A stretch of 64,000 bases of DNA, taken from contig PYIU01000010.1 of assembly GCA_003415625.1 (NCBI GenBank), positions 372,001 through 436,000 of the forward strand, written 5' to 3'. This document shows positions 41,827-53,730 of this stretch, in pieces (position 1 is the first letter of the stretch; each line of letters starts with the position of its first letter). The position numbers were made by a program, and so were the translations under genes. Under the pieces are notes generated by a model. It saw nothing but the letters and a program-made list of their open reading frames with translations, had not been told where the DNA came from and searched no databases. This DNA comes from Aquanectria penicillioides (Eukaryota; Ascomycota; Sordariomycetes; Hypocreales; Nectriaceae).

Positions 41827-42701
41827 CTGGCTGTTCATGGATGGTTATCATGTATATTACATAATGATTGACGATGGACGATGTATTAAAACAACGGGCA
41901 TACATCATTTAATATCATGCGGAAAGACCAATGTATAGGCAGTCATTGGCGATTAATCTTCCTGATCAAAGTGTCTCATTGCGAACTCAGCGGCGCTGCG
42001 TGGTGTGAAAGAGTCGCGGCCAATCACTGATTCTTTTCTGATTACAAAGGGCTCTCCAGACATGTCGGCTCTGTTGATCATTGAACTATTTAAGCCAAGA
42101 GCCCCTGTTGTTACCTTATTCTCTCCCAGTTCGCTTGCAAACGTGCCGACCTGCCGTCTGATCAATAGTGTACAGGCTAGTAGTACTAGTTGGACCGCGG
42201 GGCTCCACAGGATTCGTCACCATGCAGAGGGATGGTGTTCTCCAAGCTTGCCCAGGACGTTCCGTTGAGGCCAAAGAGCGCGCTATTCATGCTGGGGCGT
42301 TTCTCTTCTTTCTGGTTCTCCGCGTTGCATTTCACAAAACAGTTCCTTGTCGAGATATGGCAACCTTTACAATTACAGACTTCACTGGTCGACGGCGATA
42401 TTCCGCCTCGGGAGGTTGCAATCTGCCCCACCTTTCCATATACTAGACGAAGAGTGAAAACTGGTAGAATCTCACGTGTCTGGCGTAGCTGAAAATGCCT
42501 TTCGTGATACGTGCAGTAGTTCTAGAACCAGAACTATCGAAATCGAGGCCGCAGAAAAGACCAGGGTGCTTACAAGTACCGGTATTGCACCATATAAACC
42601 AACGTCTGGGTCTTGAGGTCCGTGTTTTTGTTCTTGACCTTATATCACTCTGCACCGACCCTTACACGACACAATAGAGAATCCACAAATCCCATCCCAA
42701 A
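41827..42701. other. Intergenic
   Basis: No supported gene. Short overlapping frames on both strands between 41953 and 42655 lack domains or start contexts. Confidence 0.45.
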
Positions 42702-43337
42702 ATGCCTTTCATGGATTCTTGTAACAACGTTCGCGTTGAAAACGCAATTCTCAAGGCAGAATGCCGAAAAATGGATGGTGTCACGTACGCACCATCCGAA
42801 CTATCTTTGGATCTGTTTCTTGGCAACGCCAATGGCAAATTTGCATTGGGCTTGAAGGATTTCAGTAAAAAAGCACAGAAAATTTGTCTGAATGAGAAAT
42901 TTTTGGAGGCCGAATTGATGGATGCGCAGGGTAATTGGAAACAGTCGCATATCCATCTTGACTCTGCTGTTGAGAATATCGATGGTGCGCTTCGATTTAA
43001 AGCACTTCCTGCCAGGCTGCCAGTGAGTTTCTCCTTTGCACGATTTCACTTGGGTGTCTCAGTTTCTCACAGGATCCTCTATTTGTAGTGGATCAATACT
43101 GCAACGATGGAAACGATTTTACGCATTCTTCCGAAGCCTGGTTCTCGCATTTGCATGTTGGAAGAACCCAATGGCGCAGGGAAGACGTTCTACCTTTATG
43201 AAAGCAAGGATAGCAAGGTCCCAACAATTATCCGGACCTCCGACGAGGCAGCCGCGCGAAAGGTCATTGAAACAGCTGAAAACTACAAGCTAGTTCGCAC
43301 ATTTGATCCGGAGAGCGACCCTGTTCCTGCAGAATAA
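42702..43337 (+). CDS. Cyanovirin-N-like (CVNH) protein with an extra C-terminal domain
   Basis: Exon 1 is 42702-43022 and exon 2 is 43089-43337, phase 0, 66-nt intron; 189 residues. Residues 1-105 have the pseudo-symmetric CVNH layout: NVRVENAILKAECRKMDG, LSLDLFLGNANGKF, FLEAELMDAQGNWKQSHIHL and VENIDGALRF. CVNH proteins are carbohydrate-binding (often oligomannose) lectins found in many ascomycetes. There is no signal peptide, so the protein is expected inside the cell or exported by another route. The exon 2 part (about residues 108-189; METILRILPKPGSRICML...ESDPVPAE) is not CVNH and matches nothing I know; the exon boundary falls exactly at the domain boundary. The segment PNGAGKTF only mimics a P-loop. 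Confidence 0.8.
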
Positions 43338-44014
43338 AACACAGGTCCAAGCCAGCTCTAGAAATTGTCTTTCAAATCCAAGTGTGCAGAGATTCTCCTC
43401 AATTAAGCTGGGAAACTTTCTTGGAATGCAAAAGTCTATGGTTAATGGAGTTGGCTCGCGATATTGCCGATGGCGTTGTTGCGAGGACAGTACAGCACAT
43501 CCTTTCTTTTCCTTTCCGAAACGAAACAATATCCAACCCCAACCATGGGGAGCCAGTTATTCCAAAGTTGGTTCAAGAAAACGAACGACTCAGTGACTTT
43601 GCGCGGCGCCACTCTGCTATCTCTTCCACAACCCCGAGTGAACATTCATCACAGTTGCGTACTTGGTTCTTTATAGTATCTGCTCATAGTTGAAGAAAGG
43701 GTGTAGAAATTTGACAAATTCTGCTCGAGTGACTGGTCGCGGTCGATATCATGGCTCCTGATTGGACCACATACAACCGAAAACAGGGGTATTGCACTGC
43801 CCAAGCTGAAAAGCTCGCCATGATAAGCCCCGCTTGAGGTTGACGGAAAAATAAGCATCTTGATCCTAGCAGACTGATGTTGGCGTTCCCAAGCACCCGA
43901 CCTCCAAGCCTCTCTAACACTTTCGTATCCGACCTGAGTAGAGCTAAATGAAATCACATAACCACGGTAGCTCCTGAACTCCTCCGCCAGCTGTGCGCCT
44001 TTCACGCTCCGCCA
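43338..44014. other. Intergenic
   Basis: Spacer between the CVNH gene and the NACHT gene. A minus-strand frame at 43649-44113 overlaps the first NACHT exon and has no domain sign. No repeat seen. Confidence 0.45.
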
Positions 44015-47000
44015 TGTTGCGTGAATCTGACTCAGAAAAGGCCGGGATGATCGGGTCTCAGAGGCCGGCGACGTAAGCAGCACCATCCTAACTAATGTAT
44101 GACTTTGTCTCATGTTCTGATCTAGTCAATCACCTTGGGATGCCGCTGTCGCGACACTCGATCCGGAGCTGGTCTCGGAGATAGACTTTCAGGAACACAG
44201 AGCTGAGGCGCTTGAGCAATTATTAGCCATCTCAGAGGCTGCCAGACAGCGCCTGTCCGATGATTCATGGTCCTTCAAGCGCCATGGCAAGACAATCTTT
44301 GTCCGTGATGTGTTGAGCAAGGTTGCCAAATGGGTCAACCACTTCAAAGCAGTTGTCGATACTGCTGTACAGTACGACCCAGCCCATGCAGCACTGCCCT
44401 GGGCCTGCATGAGATTTATATTGACGGTTGGCGACGAATCACTGTGGCCTTCGTATATCTGAGCTAATATCTGTCAAGGTTACAGTTCAAGATTTAAATA
44501 CTTACAGCGATTTGCTCGAGCGAACTGCTTCCATCTCAGAGTCCATATGTCGCAATGCTATTGTCGAAGGCATGCTAACCCGATCGTCGTCGCCCGCCGC
44601 AGAAGAGTTGAACCGTGCGCTGGTCAAGCTGTATTCAAGTATTTTGGATTATCTTGCGAAGTGTGTGGCTTACTACCGCCAACGCACTATGAGTAAGGCG
44701 AGACCATCCAGCTGAAAGCTCTTCTAACCGGACACAGAAAGAATTTTCAAATACGGCGTACTTGCATCAGCAGATTTGGAGTCATCGTTCGCTACCATTG
44801 AAAGCATGCAGCGAGAAGTCGACAGATGTTGTGGAATATTCGGACTACAAAGTCAGACTTCCATTCCACCTATAGTCTACCATGCTAATGCAAGTAGGCC
44901 AGCTTGATATGCATGAAGGGTTAAAACGGATGCTAAGCATGATGGACACGCCTACGACACGTTGGGACAAACGACTAGACGATATTGCTGATCATCTGGA
45001 CTGTAAGTTGCCAGCATTGAAAGCTCTGGCCCGGCTAACTATCCAGCAACTAAACGAACAAGGATCCTTGACTGGGTTTCCACGCAGCCTTACAAAAAGC
45101 ACCACGAGGAGGCCAAGCGAGAGGTCTTGGTAGGAACAGGACAATGGCTTTTCAAGGAGCCTACTTTCTTGAACTGGAAGAATGAAAGCGCCTCTTCAAT
45201 TTTGTGGCTTCATGGCATTCCCGGCTCTGGAAAAAGCAAAATAGCGTAAGAAACCTCTCTCTTCAGGCTTCTGGCTAATTATTAGTAGATCAATGGTCAT
45301 CGAGGATACATATGCAGCCTTCAACCAGGAGCAGTCTTCGGCCCCGGTATATTTCTACTGTTCACGTAACCCACAAGAGCCCGGGCGCTCAAGCATTACG
45401 GCTATTTTGGCCAGTATTGTAAAACAGCTATGCCACCCACCTGGAGATGGAATCCTTGCGCCAGTGATCGGTGTCTTTGACGATCGAGAAAAGGAAGATT
45501 TCGCATCAGGATCATTGACCACGACTGAAAGCTTTAAGCTGATCTTTCAACTTCTTATGGCATACGAAAGCACGAGTATGACAATCGTGATCGACGCCAT
45601 CGATGAGTGTGAAGAGTCAAGTCGGCTTGAACTGCTTGAGTACATAGAGGAGCTTTTAGAAGACTCACCTTGTTTGCTAAAGATCTTTATCTCAAGCCGA
45701 GATGATGCGGATATTGTTTCCAAATTACGCCAGTATCCCACTATTCACCTTTCTTCCGAAAGAAATTCGGACGACATTGGTTTATTTGTTCAGGCCGAGA
45801 CTGCTCGGTTGATGAAGCAAGGGAAGCTACTGTCACTAAGCACAGACAAGGAGCATCTTCAGAAGGAAATCATCAGAGAGCTTACCTCGAACGCGAATGG
45901 CATGTACGTACATGTGTGCGAAGCTTTTTCAGTCGTGGAAAATTCGCTGACTTTTGTTTAGGTTTCGTTGGGCCAGTTTATCGCTCCAGGAACTCTGCTA
46001 CAAGCACACTGACGGTGCAGTTCGAGAGCGAATGGGGAAAATACCGCCCAGCTTGAGAGGCCTATACAAAAATTTATTCCTCCGAATAGAAGAAAATAAC
46101 TCGCAGACTGAAAGAACAATCGCTCAGCGTGCCTTGAGTTGGTTGCTTTGTGGTCTAAGTCAGCTCTCATCGCAAGACTTTCTGAAGGCCATCTCAGGAA
46201 ACGGACTCGACACAATCACGGCAGATCAATTACTGAGCCTCTGCAACAACCTTGTCGTGTTTGATGCCACTCTCGATACTTTTCGATTTTCTCACTTGTC
46301 CGTCAGAGAGTTTCTGGAGGATAAAAACGCGATTGGCATGCAATCTGCAAATGCAGTGGTGGCGGAAGCCTGTCTTCTTCAGCTCATGAACAAATCAGGC
46401 CCACCGCAGTTCGAGACACGGCTTGGGAGCTATGTGGGAGCGTATTGGGCAGTTCACTCCCGAGAAGCTGGCGGCCAAATTCCCGAAGAACTTAAATCGA
46501 CTCTTTATGAGTTCTTTGACGGTGAAGGAGATTCTAACTCCGCCTTTTGCGCCTGGGCCAAGTGGGTTGATGAGCACGAGACCTCAACGGAACCTCCTCC
46601 CTCAGCTCGCGGCTTTTCGGATTGGATCCGGGTTCTAGGCCAGTCGCCAATAATGAAAATGGAATTCTCAAGACGATCTAAATCACTTTACCGAGAATTA
46701 GGAGTGACTTCGGACTATCACACGTTCTCGAAGACTCCTCGTTGGGATTTCCAAACAGCTAGGCCTAGGGTCAAACAGGTGACATTCGACTCGGATTCCA
46801 TCTTAAAGCCTATATGCAGCTTTTTTGCCTTTATGGCCATTGGCAGTTTAGGTTTCGATCAACTTGAGCAAAGTGAACTGTTCACTAGCTATCTTGAAAA
46901 TGAGACATTAATGGGCGCGGTGCACCTTGCGTTGGGGACACTGCTGCTTCTATGTGTTGCAAAAGAAGTCCGCCAAATGTCACAACCCAACGCGTGGCTA

Positions 47001-49007
47001 TATTATACTTTTTCGACGGGATGCTTCAGGACTGTCGTACTTCTCGACCTCTGTTCATACTTCTCTACTCCACACGCGTCTGTGTCTGGTCCGTCGTCAG
47101 CTTCTTTTCTCGAAGTCGAATCTACCTGGTCTCTGTTATGCCCAGCTGCGTTGATTTCTTTGGTTCCCACAATATTCTCAAAGCGAATATCATTCGCTCT
47201 TTCTTATTCACGTTCCTCCGTCAACGAATTTGGACACTGTCTCTTCCCAACCTTGGTCAGCATCGTATTTTGGAGTGCGTTGGAGAAAGGAAGCCAGCAT
47301 GCCATTTGGCCGTTAGTCATTTCTCTCGTCAATGCTACTCGGGGTTGTTCGTATATTATACTCATACGATTAATCTCTTCATTCGGAGAACCCCAACCGA
47401 TTGACTGGCCATTCTCGGACGTTTCCGCAGAAGCATTCTGTATGTTTGGACTATCTTCTGTATCAGTTCTCTTTGGTTGGTGTTGTCGCATGCAGCTCAC
47501 CTCGCCGCCTGTTCAAACACAAAATGCGGATTTCATGCTTGAGGTGTTCTGGAATATGGTATCACCAACGATGCTAGGCTTCTTGATTGTAGGCGAGTTG
47601 GGAAATACGGCGAGCCCCACGGCAGCGGAGCGGTCACTGGTCTTCGGACACTTATCGTGGGTTCTTTTGCTATTCATTGACCATTATATGGATAACCATT
47701 GGATGAAAATTGACGATGTCCAACCACCCTCGAAAAAGTTCAGGTTCGCTTATCTCGCATTGCTTTGTCTTCATTGCTTTGACATAGCCCTGTTTCGAGT
47801 GGAAACCTGGCTGGATACTAGTCCAGTCACACTGGCTTACTTTGTCCTTGCAACCAAGGTCATCACCATTTCTCTCCCACTCTTCTTCAGTATCCTGCTT
47901 AGAGATATTGAGAAAACTGCAATACACACATCTTCGTCATATGCGGTGTTATTGACTATCTGCAGTTTCGATCTCTCGGGGACTCTCAGTCCTGAATTTT
48001 GGAATAGGTGGTCAGAAGACCTGACTAACGTCGTTAAACCACGATTTGAGTATGTTATTATCAAATACGGCAGCCACAGGACTCTTGAATGGTGTCTGGA
48101 TAACAAGGTTGCAATCAAAATAACTCCATCCTTACTGAATACGGCGGCGGGCGCCACAAGGGGCGGGGAACTAATGAGAGTTTTACTGAAAAGTGGACAA
48201 GACATCAAAATCACAAAAAGTACCCTCAAAGCAGCAGCGAGGAACGAAACCTGCGGGGTTGAGGTCATGAAAATCTTGTTCAAGGAACGTCCCAAAGATA
48301 TTCGAATTACACAGGACATTGTCAAGATAGTGGCTGAAAACTTTGGCTGTGGCGACAAATTGATGGCTATTCTATTCGAGAAGCGACGGAAAGAGTTTCG
48401 AGTTACTGCAGATATCATTGAAGCAGCTGCGGCAAATGGGTCTGTCGGGGATAAACTGCTTCGGCTATTGCTTGATCGGGGCGGGAGCGACATTAGAATT
48501 ACCGACAGCATTGTCAGGGCAACAGCCCTCAATCATTTAATTGGGAACAGGGTCATTGCTCTCCTTGTCCACAACTTTGGAAGAGACATCCCGATTTCAG
48601 AAGAGATTATCGAAGCAGCAGCATCTAATACTTGGGTTGGGCTGGAAGTGATTGGGATCCTGCTCGGAAGTCGAGGATACAAATTCCGTGTCATTCAACA
48701 GCACAGTGAAGGCGACACTGGTAAGAGCCTGGAATACGCCATCACAATATTTCCAAAGGAGCCAGATGATGAGATGAAGAGCATCCTTCCCGGCGTTGGG
48801 ACAGATATTGAGGGCTACGTGAATCGCGTCTGGCGCGAGGGTCAAGAGAGAGGCATGAAGTTCCGTACCTACTCGAGAATTCGAAATCACTGGCGTATCT
48901 TGAAAGGGTGTGCAAAGATTCTACCATTTCTTTGCATTAGCGCAGTTTTGCTTGGAATTCTTGCTAAATTGGTTGGCGGGTGCTGGAGATCTGAGGTGAA
49001 ATTATAG
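44015..49007 (+). CDS. NACHT protein with polytopic membrane domain and ITE-type repeats
   Basis: Eight exons: 44015-44073, 44126-44426, 44479-44692, 44738-44851, 44898-45002, 45047-45245, 45289-45903 and 45962-49007. All phases agree; 1550 residues. The first part is the helical N-terminal region common to fungal NWD/NACHT proteins (SPWDAAVATLDPEL, YDPAHAALPWACMRFIL), then NACHT with P-loop GIPGSGKS (about 320) and Walker B TIVIDAIDECE (about 429), then a winged-helix region. Residues of about 815-1210 hold 11 or so strongly hydrophobic helices, for example VHLALGTLLLLCVA, LAYFVLATKVITISLPLFF and SWVLLLFIDHY. Residues of about 1250-1445 carry six 32-residue repeats of the form ITxxIIxAAAxNxxxGxxVIxxLL. 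A last hydrophobic segment lies at about 1517-1541. NLR-like signalling from a membrane is inferred. The acceptor of exon 7 could be 3 nt earlier. Confidence 0.8.
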
Positions 49008-49460
49008 TTCAATGGGCTATTTACTCTTAGGAATTCAATCAACGTGGCCGAGTATTCCAATCTAAACATCTCCGTTCTGGCACGAGTCTGAATTGTTACA
49101 GTTCCTTATTTTGGCCGACCATGAAGTGGGCCTAATAAGAGAAAGGGGCAAAATATCAAGAATACAACCGCTACTAGAAACACGTATCCCATTCGATAAC
49201 AGTTTAATAACTTAAAATTTCCTTGATCGAGCGAAACTACTTAAACTCCGAGATTTCTCATCGAGCGACAATTTGTCGATCACGAGGAGTTTGAGGTTCC
49301 TTGTTACCCTATCACTTTTAGGATCTGTGGCTGCCGATAGTGGAGATGACTTCCCTCACTCTATTCACGGATTTGGCGCCGTAAGTCATAAGAGACATGG
49401 CGGTTTTGAAGGATCTGAAATTGAGGGTTGGAGAGGAACTGGACTACGTCAACGGCGAAA
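49008..49460. other. Intergenic
   Basis: A/T-rich spacer after the NACHT gene. A plus-strand frame at 49273 reads like a signal peptide (LRFLVTLSLLGSVAA) but lacks an ATG and ends at 49515; not called. Confidence 0.4.
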
Positions 49461-49781
49461 TTATTTATCATCTTTCAAAGCTATATCTTCTTCAAAGACG
49501 CCTTTAGAAATGTAGTTTCTTCGTACCAACGGCGCTTCTGAGAAGGAGGCGACATAAGCATCCTCAAATAGTTGACTCCACAACCTTTCATCAGACTGTT
49601 CTTCCGGAAATGCAACGATGCGGGAGTGGTGAAGATTGGATGGTGGAAAAGGATCGTTTGTCTTGCCTCTGGCCACGGCGTAATTCATCGGCGTCCAATT
49701 CGTGCCTCCACATTTAAGTCCACTCCCTGTTAAAGGACTACTAAGACTATAAGCAGAGATCAACATCGGCGGCCTTTGCAA
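49461..49781 (-). pseudogene. Possible inverted ankyrin-gene fragment
   Basis: The minus-strand frame contains GGTNWTPMNYAVARGKTNDPF, which resembles half an ankyrin repeat (G.TPLHYAVxxG) followed by an acidic/aromatic tail. It abuts, head to head, the plus-strand ankyrin pseudogene starting at about 49755. No promoter or start context was seen. It could be a piece of the same array inverted by rearrangement; the similarity is short. Confidence 0.3.
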
Positions 49782-51576
49782 ATGGACACCGCTGCACTAC
49801 GCCTCCTGGCATGGCCATGCCATGATGGTTCAGATGCTGCGCCGGGAAGGGGCCGAATTCCATTTGCGTGGCACAGATGGGTCATCACCCCTACATTGCG
49901 CTGCAACTCATGGCCACATAGACGTGGTCCGTTGCTTGGTTGAAGCGGGAGCGGCAGTGAACACTCTGGATGGCACAGGAAGTACACCACTACAATGGGC
50001 CTTGGAAAAAGGCAACGTTGGCACCATAAGGCTCCTTGTGAAGGAAATTGGTGCTGATATGCATCTTGGTAGTCGTCACGGATGGACACCGCTTCATCTG
50101 GCCGTGACAATATCCAACGACATGGATCCGCTAACAGTGCTTCCCAACGAGCTAGGTGCCTCTATTGGCATCAAGGATCACCAAGGAAAGACGCCACTGC
50201 ACGTGGCCGCTGATTGGGGCCATGTAGACGCTTTAAAACTTAGTTTTGAACATGGCGCGGACAAGGACACCGAGGACAAACGTAGATGGATGCCAGTGCA
50301 CTCGGCTGCTCAGAATTATGAGTTAGCTGTGATCAGGCTGCTGATAAAAGAACTCTGGGTTCATAAGGAGGCAAAGGACATTGATAGATGCACCCCGCTA
50401 CATGTAGCTACTGAGCGCGGCCATGTGCAGGTCGCAAGGCTCCTTGTTGAATAACTCGGCGCTAATGTGAATGCCAGGACTTGGAGTGGGCAGACGCCGT
50501 TGCATATAGCTGCTGAGCGTGGAAGTTGGGGAGTCGTAAAGATTCTTCTTGAGCATGGCGCCAAAACAAAAGTGAAGAATATCCTCTACATGAAGCAATT
50601 AGACGGGGCTCGAGCTTTATGCCCGAATTTCTCATCAAGCACGGCGCCGACTATGACGCAAGGGATTAGGACGGGAAGACACCGCTCCACTATGCTGCCG
50701 AATATAACGTTCAAGCTCTTGTAAGATTCATCATCAGGAAGGGAAGCGATAAAGATGTCAGGGATGCCAGAGGATACACTCCTCTGCGTTTTGCCGCTTT
50801 TAGTGGCCGTGCAAAGCTTGCGAGGCTACTTATTGAAGAGTTTGGCGCCGATGAGAATGCCAGGAGCAGCAACTGAGCTGCGCCGCCAAGAGCCACGGCA
50901 CACACAGCAAGAAGGCCATCATGAGACTGTTCGTGGACTGCGGGGTTGACAAAGACGCCAAAGACGCGACGGGCCAAACCCCGTTGCACTACTCCACGCA
51001 CTGGGGTGATGAAGAGACTACAAGGCTGCTGATCGATAAGGGTTCTGACAAGGATGCCAAGGACAATAAAGACCGGACGCTGCTGCACATGGCCGCCTGG
51101 CGCCATAAACCAGACAATGTCAGGGTGCTTACCGCCTTCGGGGCCGACAAGGACGTCAAGGATACTAACGGACAGACGCCGCTGCATTTAGCAGCTGGTG
51201 CCCGGGATGGAGCATCCATGTACTCTGGCGACAACGGGCCTAACACCGTAAAGCTGCTGGGCAAGGAGCTCGGGGCTGACAAGGACTGCAACGACAGCGA
51301 GGTACGGACACTATTACACCTGCGGCATCCGGTCACGCAGACGTGGGCAGGCTGCTGGTTGAAGACTTCGGCGACGACAAGGAGAACAAGGATGCCGAGG
51401 GACGGACACCGCTGCACCTTGCCGCCCAGCATGGACGCTCAGAAGTCGTAACGGTGCTTGTCTGGGACTTGGACGCCGACGAGGGCGCTCAGGATAATGG
51501 CGGGCAAACGCAGCTCGACATGGCCATCGCAGAGCGCCAAGTCGCTCTTCTAAACCTGCGCTGGAGGAACCAGTGA
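49755..51576 (+). pseudogene. Decayed ankyrin-repeat array
   Basis: Good ankyrin repeats run from about 49755 (CKWTPLHYASWHGHAMMVQML, SSPLHCAATHGHIDVVRCLV, KTPLHVAADWGHVDALKLSF) to a TAA at 50452-50454 that interrupts LLVE/LGANVNAR. The same frame resumes, then shifts near 50640 (KTPLHYAAEYNVQALVRF in another frame), stops again near 50873, and resumes in a third frame at about 50921 (QTPLHYSTHWGDEETTRLL) before a last shift near 51343 (RTPLHLAAQHGRSEVV). No start with promoter signs and no effector domain are attached. It looks like the C-terminal repeat part of a NACHT-ankyrin or similar gene in advanced decay. Confidence 0.8.
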
Positions 51577-51754
51577 ATATGTTCTGGGCACTGGAGCCTC
51601 CAAGTCTCATAATTACCCGTCCCGATGTTGGCTCTTTCGGATGGACTCGGCCACATATACTTGATGAGTCGGCTACTCCTAGGCGGCAAGGTCGGGGTTA
51701 TTCGTAGTGTAACATGCATTTTGTTTGCAGAACTAGCTAGCGATTAAAAGATAT

Positions 51755-52324
51755 CTAAGAGTGCTTTGGAACACAACTCTTCTTGTGCACCTTCCAGTGG
51801 ATCCTCTGATGCTCTCTCCCACAATATCCTATAACTTGGCATCGACCGCATCTCTTGAACTCTTCCAACTTCCCACATACCGCGCATTGCAAAAGTTCCA
51901 CCGAAGTCCTCGGCCCTCGAGGGGGATCTTCCTGGACCATTTCACTCATTGCTTCCTGGACCATTTCGCTCATTGTATCCTGGATGTCCTGTCGCACCCG
52001 CGTGTCACACTCTCCTCTCCCGCACACGGGATTGACCCACACGCCAACGAATGGATCGCGGGCGTGGAGCCAAGACATCGGGGTTTGCAATATTTGCGTG
52101 GCAAGAAGCCCACAGTTTTCACAGAATGGATCCGAAGCAGAACGACACGCCGCCTCATGCTCCTTCATGAAAGGCTGTATCGCCTCGAGAAACAGGCTGT
52201 TATACCCAGCATTTTGCCCCGCAGATTTAGAATGATTGACAAGACTGCTGGGGAGGTTGTGAGTGAACTTGAGCTCTTGAGAATCGCCGCAGTAGAACTC
52301 GAAGCGAACCGAGCGGGCTGTCAT
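51755..52324 (-). CDS. MYND-type zinc-finger protein
   Basis: An intronless frame of 189 residues; ATG at 52324. The C-terminal MYND finger is complete: CAVC, KRCGRC, YCGREHQ, HWKVHKKSC, giving the C-C-C-C-C-C-H-C ligand set at about residues 146-184. The N-terminal part resembles the region preceding the finger in small fungal MYND proteins (PFMKEHEAACRSASDPFCENCG). Just before the finger lies a short duplication (SEMVQEAMSEMVQED) caused by a tandem repeat of about 24 bp. MYND domains bind proline-rich peptides; the partner is unknown. No signal peptide is present. Confidence 0.75.
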   Translation of the reverse strand: MTARSVRFEFYCGDSQELKFTHNLPSSLVNHSKSAGQNAGYNSLFLEAIQPFMKEHEAACRSASDPFCENCGLLATQILQTPMSWLHARDPFVGVWVNPVCGRGECDTRVRQDIQDTMSEMVQEAMSEMVQEDPPRGPRTSVELLQCAVCGKLEEFKRCGRCQVIGYCGREHQRIHWKVHKKSCVPKHS

Positions 52325-53730
52325 GGCTCAAGGAGGATTCTGAGGAAACAAAGGTATCTTATCCTGAAGGAATGTTCCCGGTTCTGCGATGACTTTGGCA
52401 AGTGGTTCATGGTGTTTATCTGGCCAACCCCTCCTTTTATCCGCCTGACCGTATCATCTTTGCTTTTTAGAGTTGTCCACGATAAGTAATAACGCCACTA
52501 ATAAGCACAAGCCCGTGACGACTTTACGACGTTGACGACCTTTAGCCACTTTTGAACGACCTTCAGCCACTTTGAACGACCTTCAGCCACTTTGAACGAC
52601 CTTCGATCACTTTTGGTCGACCTTCAGCCACTTTTGGTCGTCCTTTGCACTTTAAACGACCTTCAGTCACACTTAGACGACCCTCCAGCCATTAGTACTT
52701 CAGATTCCCCCTACCCTATACAAAACCAAACAAATCCTCGTCCAAACAATAACTCAGTCTGTTGATAAGAAGACTCGTAGACCATCCCGAAATCCGTTGG
52801 AGTGGTGCAGTAACAAAAGGCTACACGGGGTGCCCTGATTAAAGCCACGTCCTAAAAAGCAACCCAACCATAGCTGCATGATGTCGAGTATCCAGCTTAC
52901 AGCGGCCGGGAATCTGTTCCCTGTCTTCTGCATGTTGCCACCCAACCCAAGACAAACGAAACTCATGTGAATTTGAATCAAGGTGAGACAGCGGATGATG
53001 GATCTCAAAAACAACGCCGAAAGTTTGTCCATCCAAGCCGATGCTCATATCCACGGTGATGGATTAGAAAATGACCAACACTTGGGCTCCATACAATACC
53101 GTCGCTGGCCACAGATGGCACAAGGTGAAGGTATTATTTGGAGCGTGATTTTTCGACTCTCCTTGATTTGCTCGGTTCCTCCCCTTTTCTTCCTTTCTTT
53201 TTTCCAAAGCTAAAAAGCAAACATCATCGGCATTGTGCCAATCGACGTCGACACTATATCAGTTCGCTTGCAGCTTGCATCGCGTGTCCTGCAGCTCCAG
53301 GCCGGGCAAACGAGCCGAATTTACGCGATGTAACTGGCTGTAATGAGAGAGAGGGCTACCTATGTACTTATGACGCTGTCGGTGTGGCGTGTACCGGTCA
53401 ATGAAGGGAAGCGGTTCAATGGTGGCCCATCTGCAGTCGAATCTGAGCAGCGCACACTTATTATCCCATAGAGACGCCATTCTACTCTTCACGAGGCGTC
53501 GTTCTTTATTCTAATGCGAACGAACTATTTAGAGCAATGTGAAAAACTTCCACAGTCAAGGCCACCTGTGATACACCCCCTTCCACTCGTCTTGGATGGG
53601 CAATCTCCTGAGTCTTGTCAAGACACGACCTGCCACTACGACTCTTGCTTCAATGCAGCGTTGACATGTGCCGTCACACGTCTCCCCAGGTACAAGCGCT
53701 CGCACCTCCGCACCTCCGCACAATAGGTTG
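52325..53730. other. Intergenic with a minisatellite
   Basis: No supported gene. The notable content is the tandem repeat at 52534-52690. Short frames at 52754-53054 (minus) and 52983-53404 (plus) have no domain signs. Confidence 0.45.
52534..52690. repeat. 20-22-bp minisatellite, about eight units
   Basis: Imperfect tandem copies of ACGACCTTCAGCCACTTTGA with variants (TTTTGGTCG, CTTTGCACTTTAA, TTCAGTCACACTTAG). The units diverge from the centre outward. It is non-coding, 210 bp upstream of the MYND start. Confidence 0.85.

Noticed and set aside
43164..43200. P-loop-like PNGAGKTF in the CVNH gene
   Set aside because: No Walker B, no NTPase fold, far too short; chance match.
43649..44113. 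Minus-strand 154-codon open frame
   Set aside because: Overlaps the first exon and intron of the NACHT gene, which has better evidence; no domain sign.
52534..52690. CRISPR-like array
   Set aside because: Units are directly adjacent with no unique spacers; eukaryotic minisatellite.
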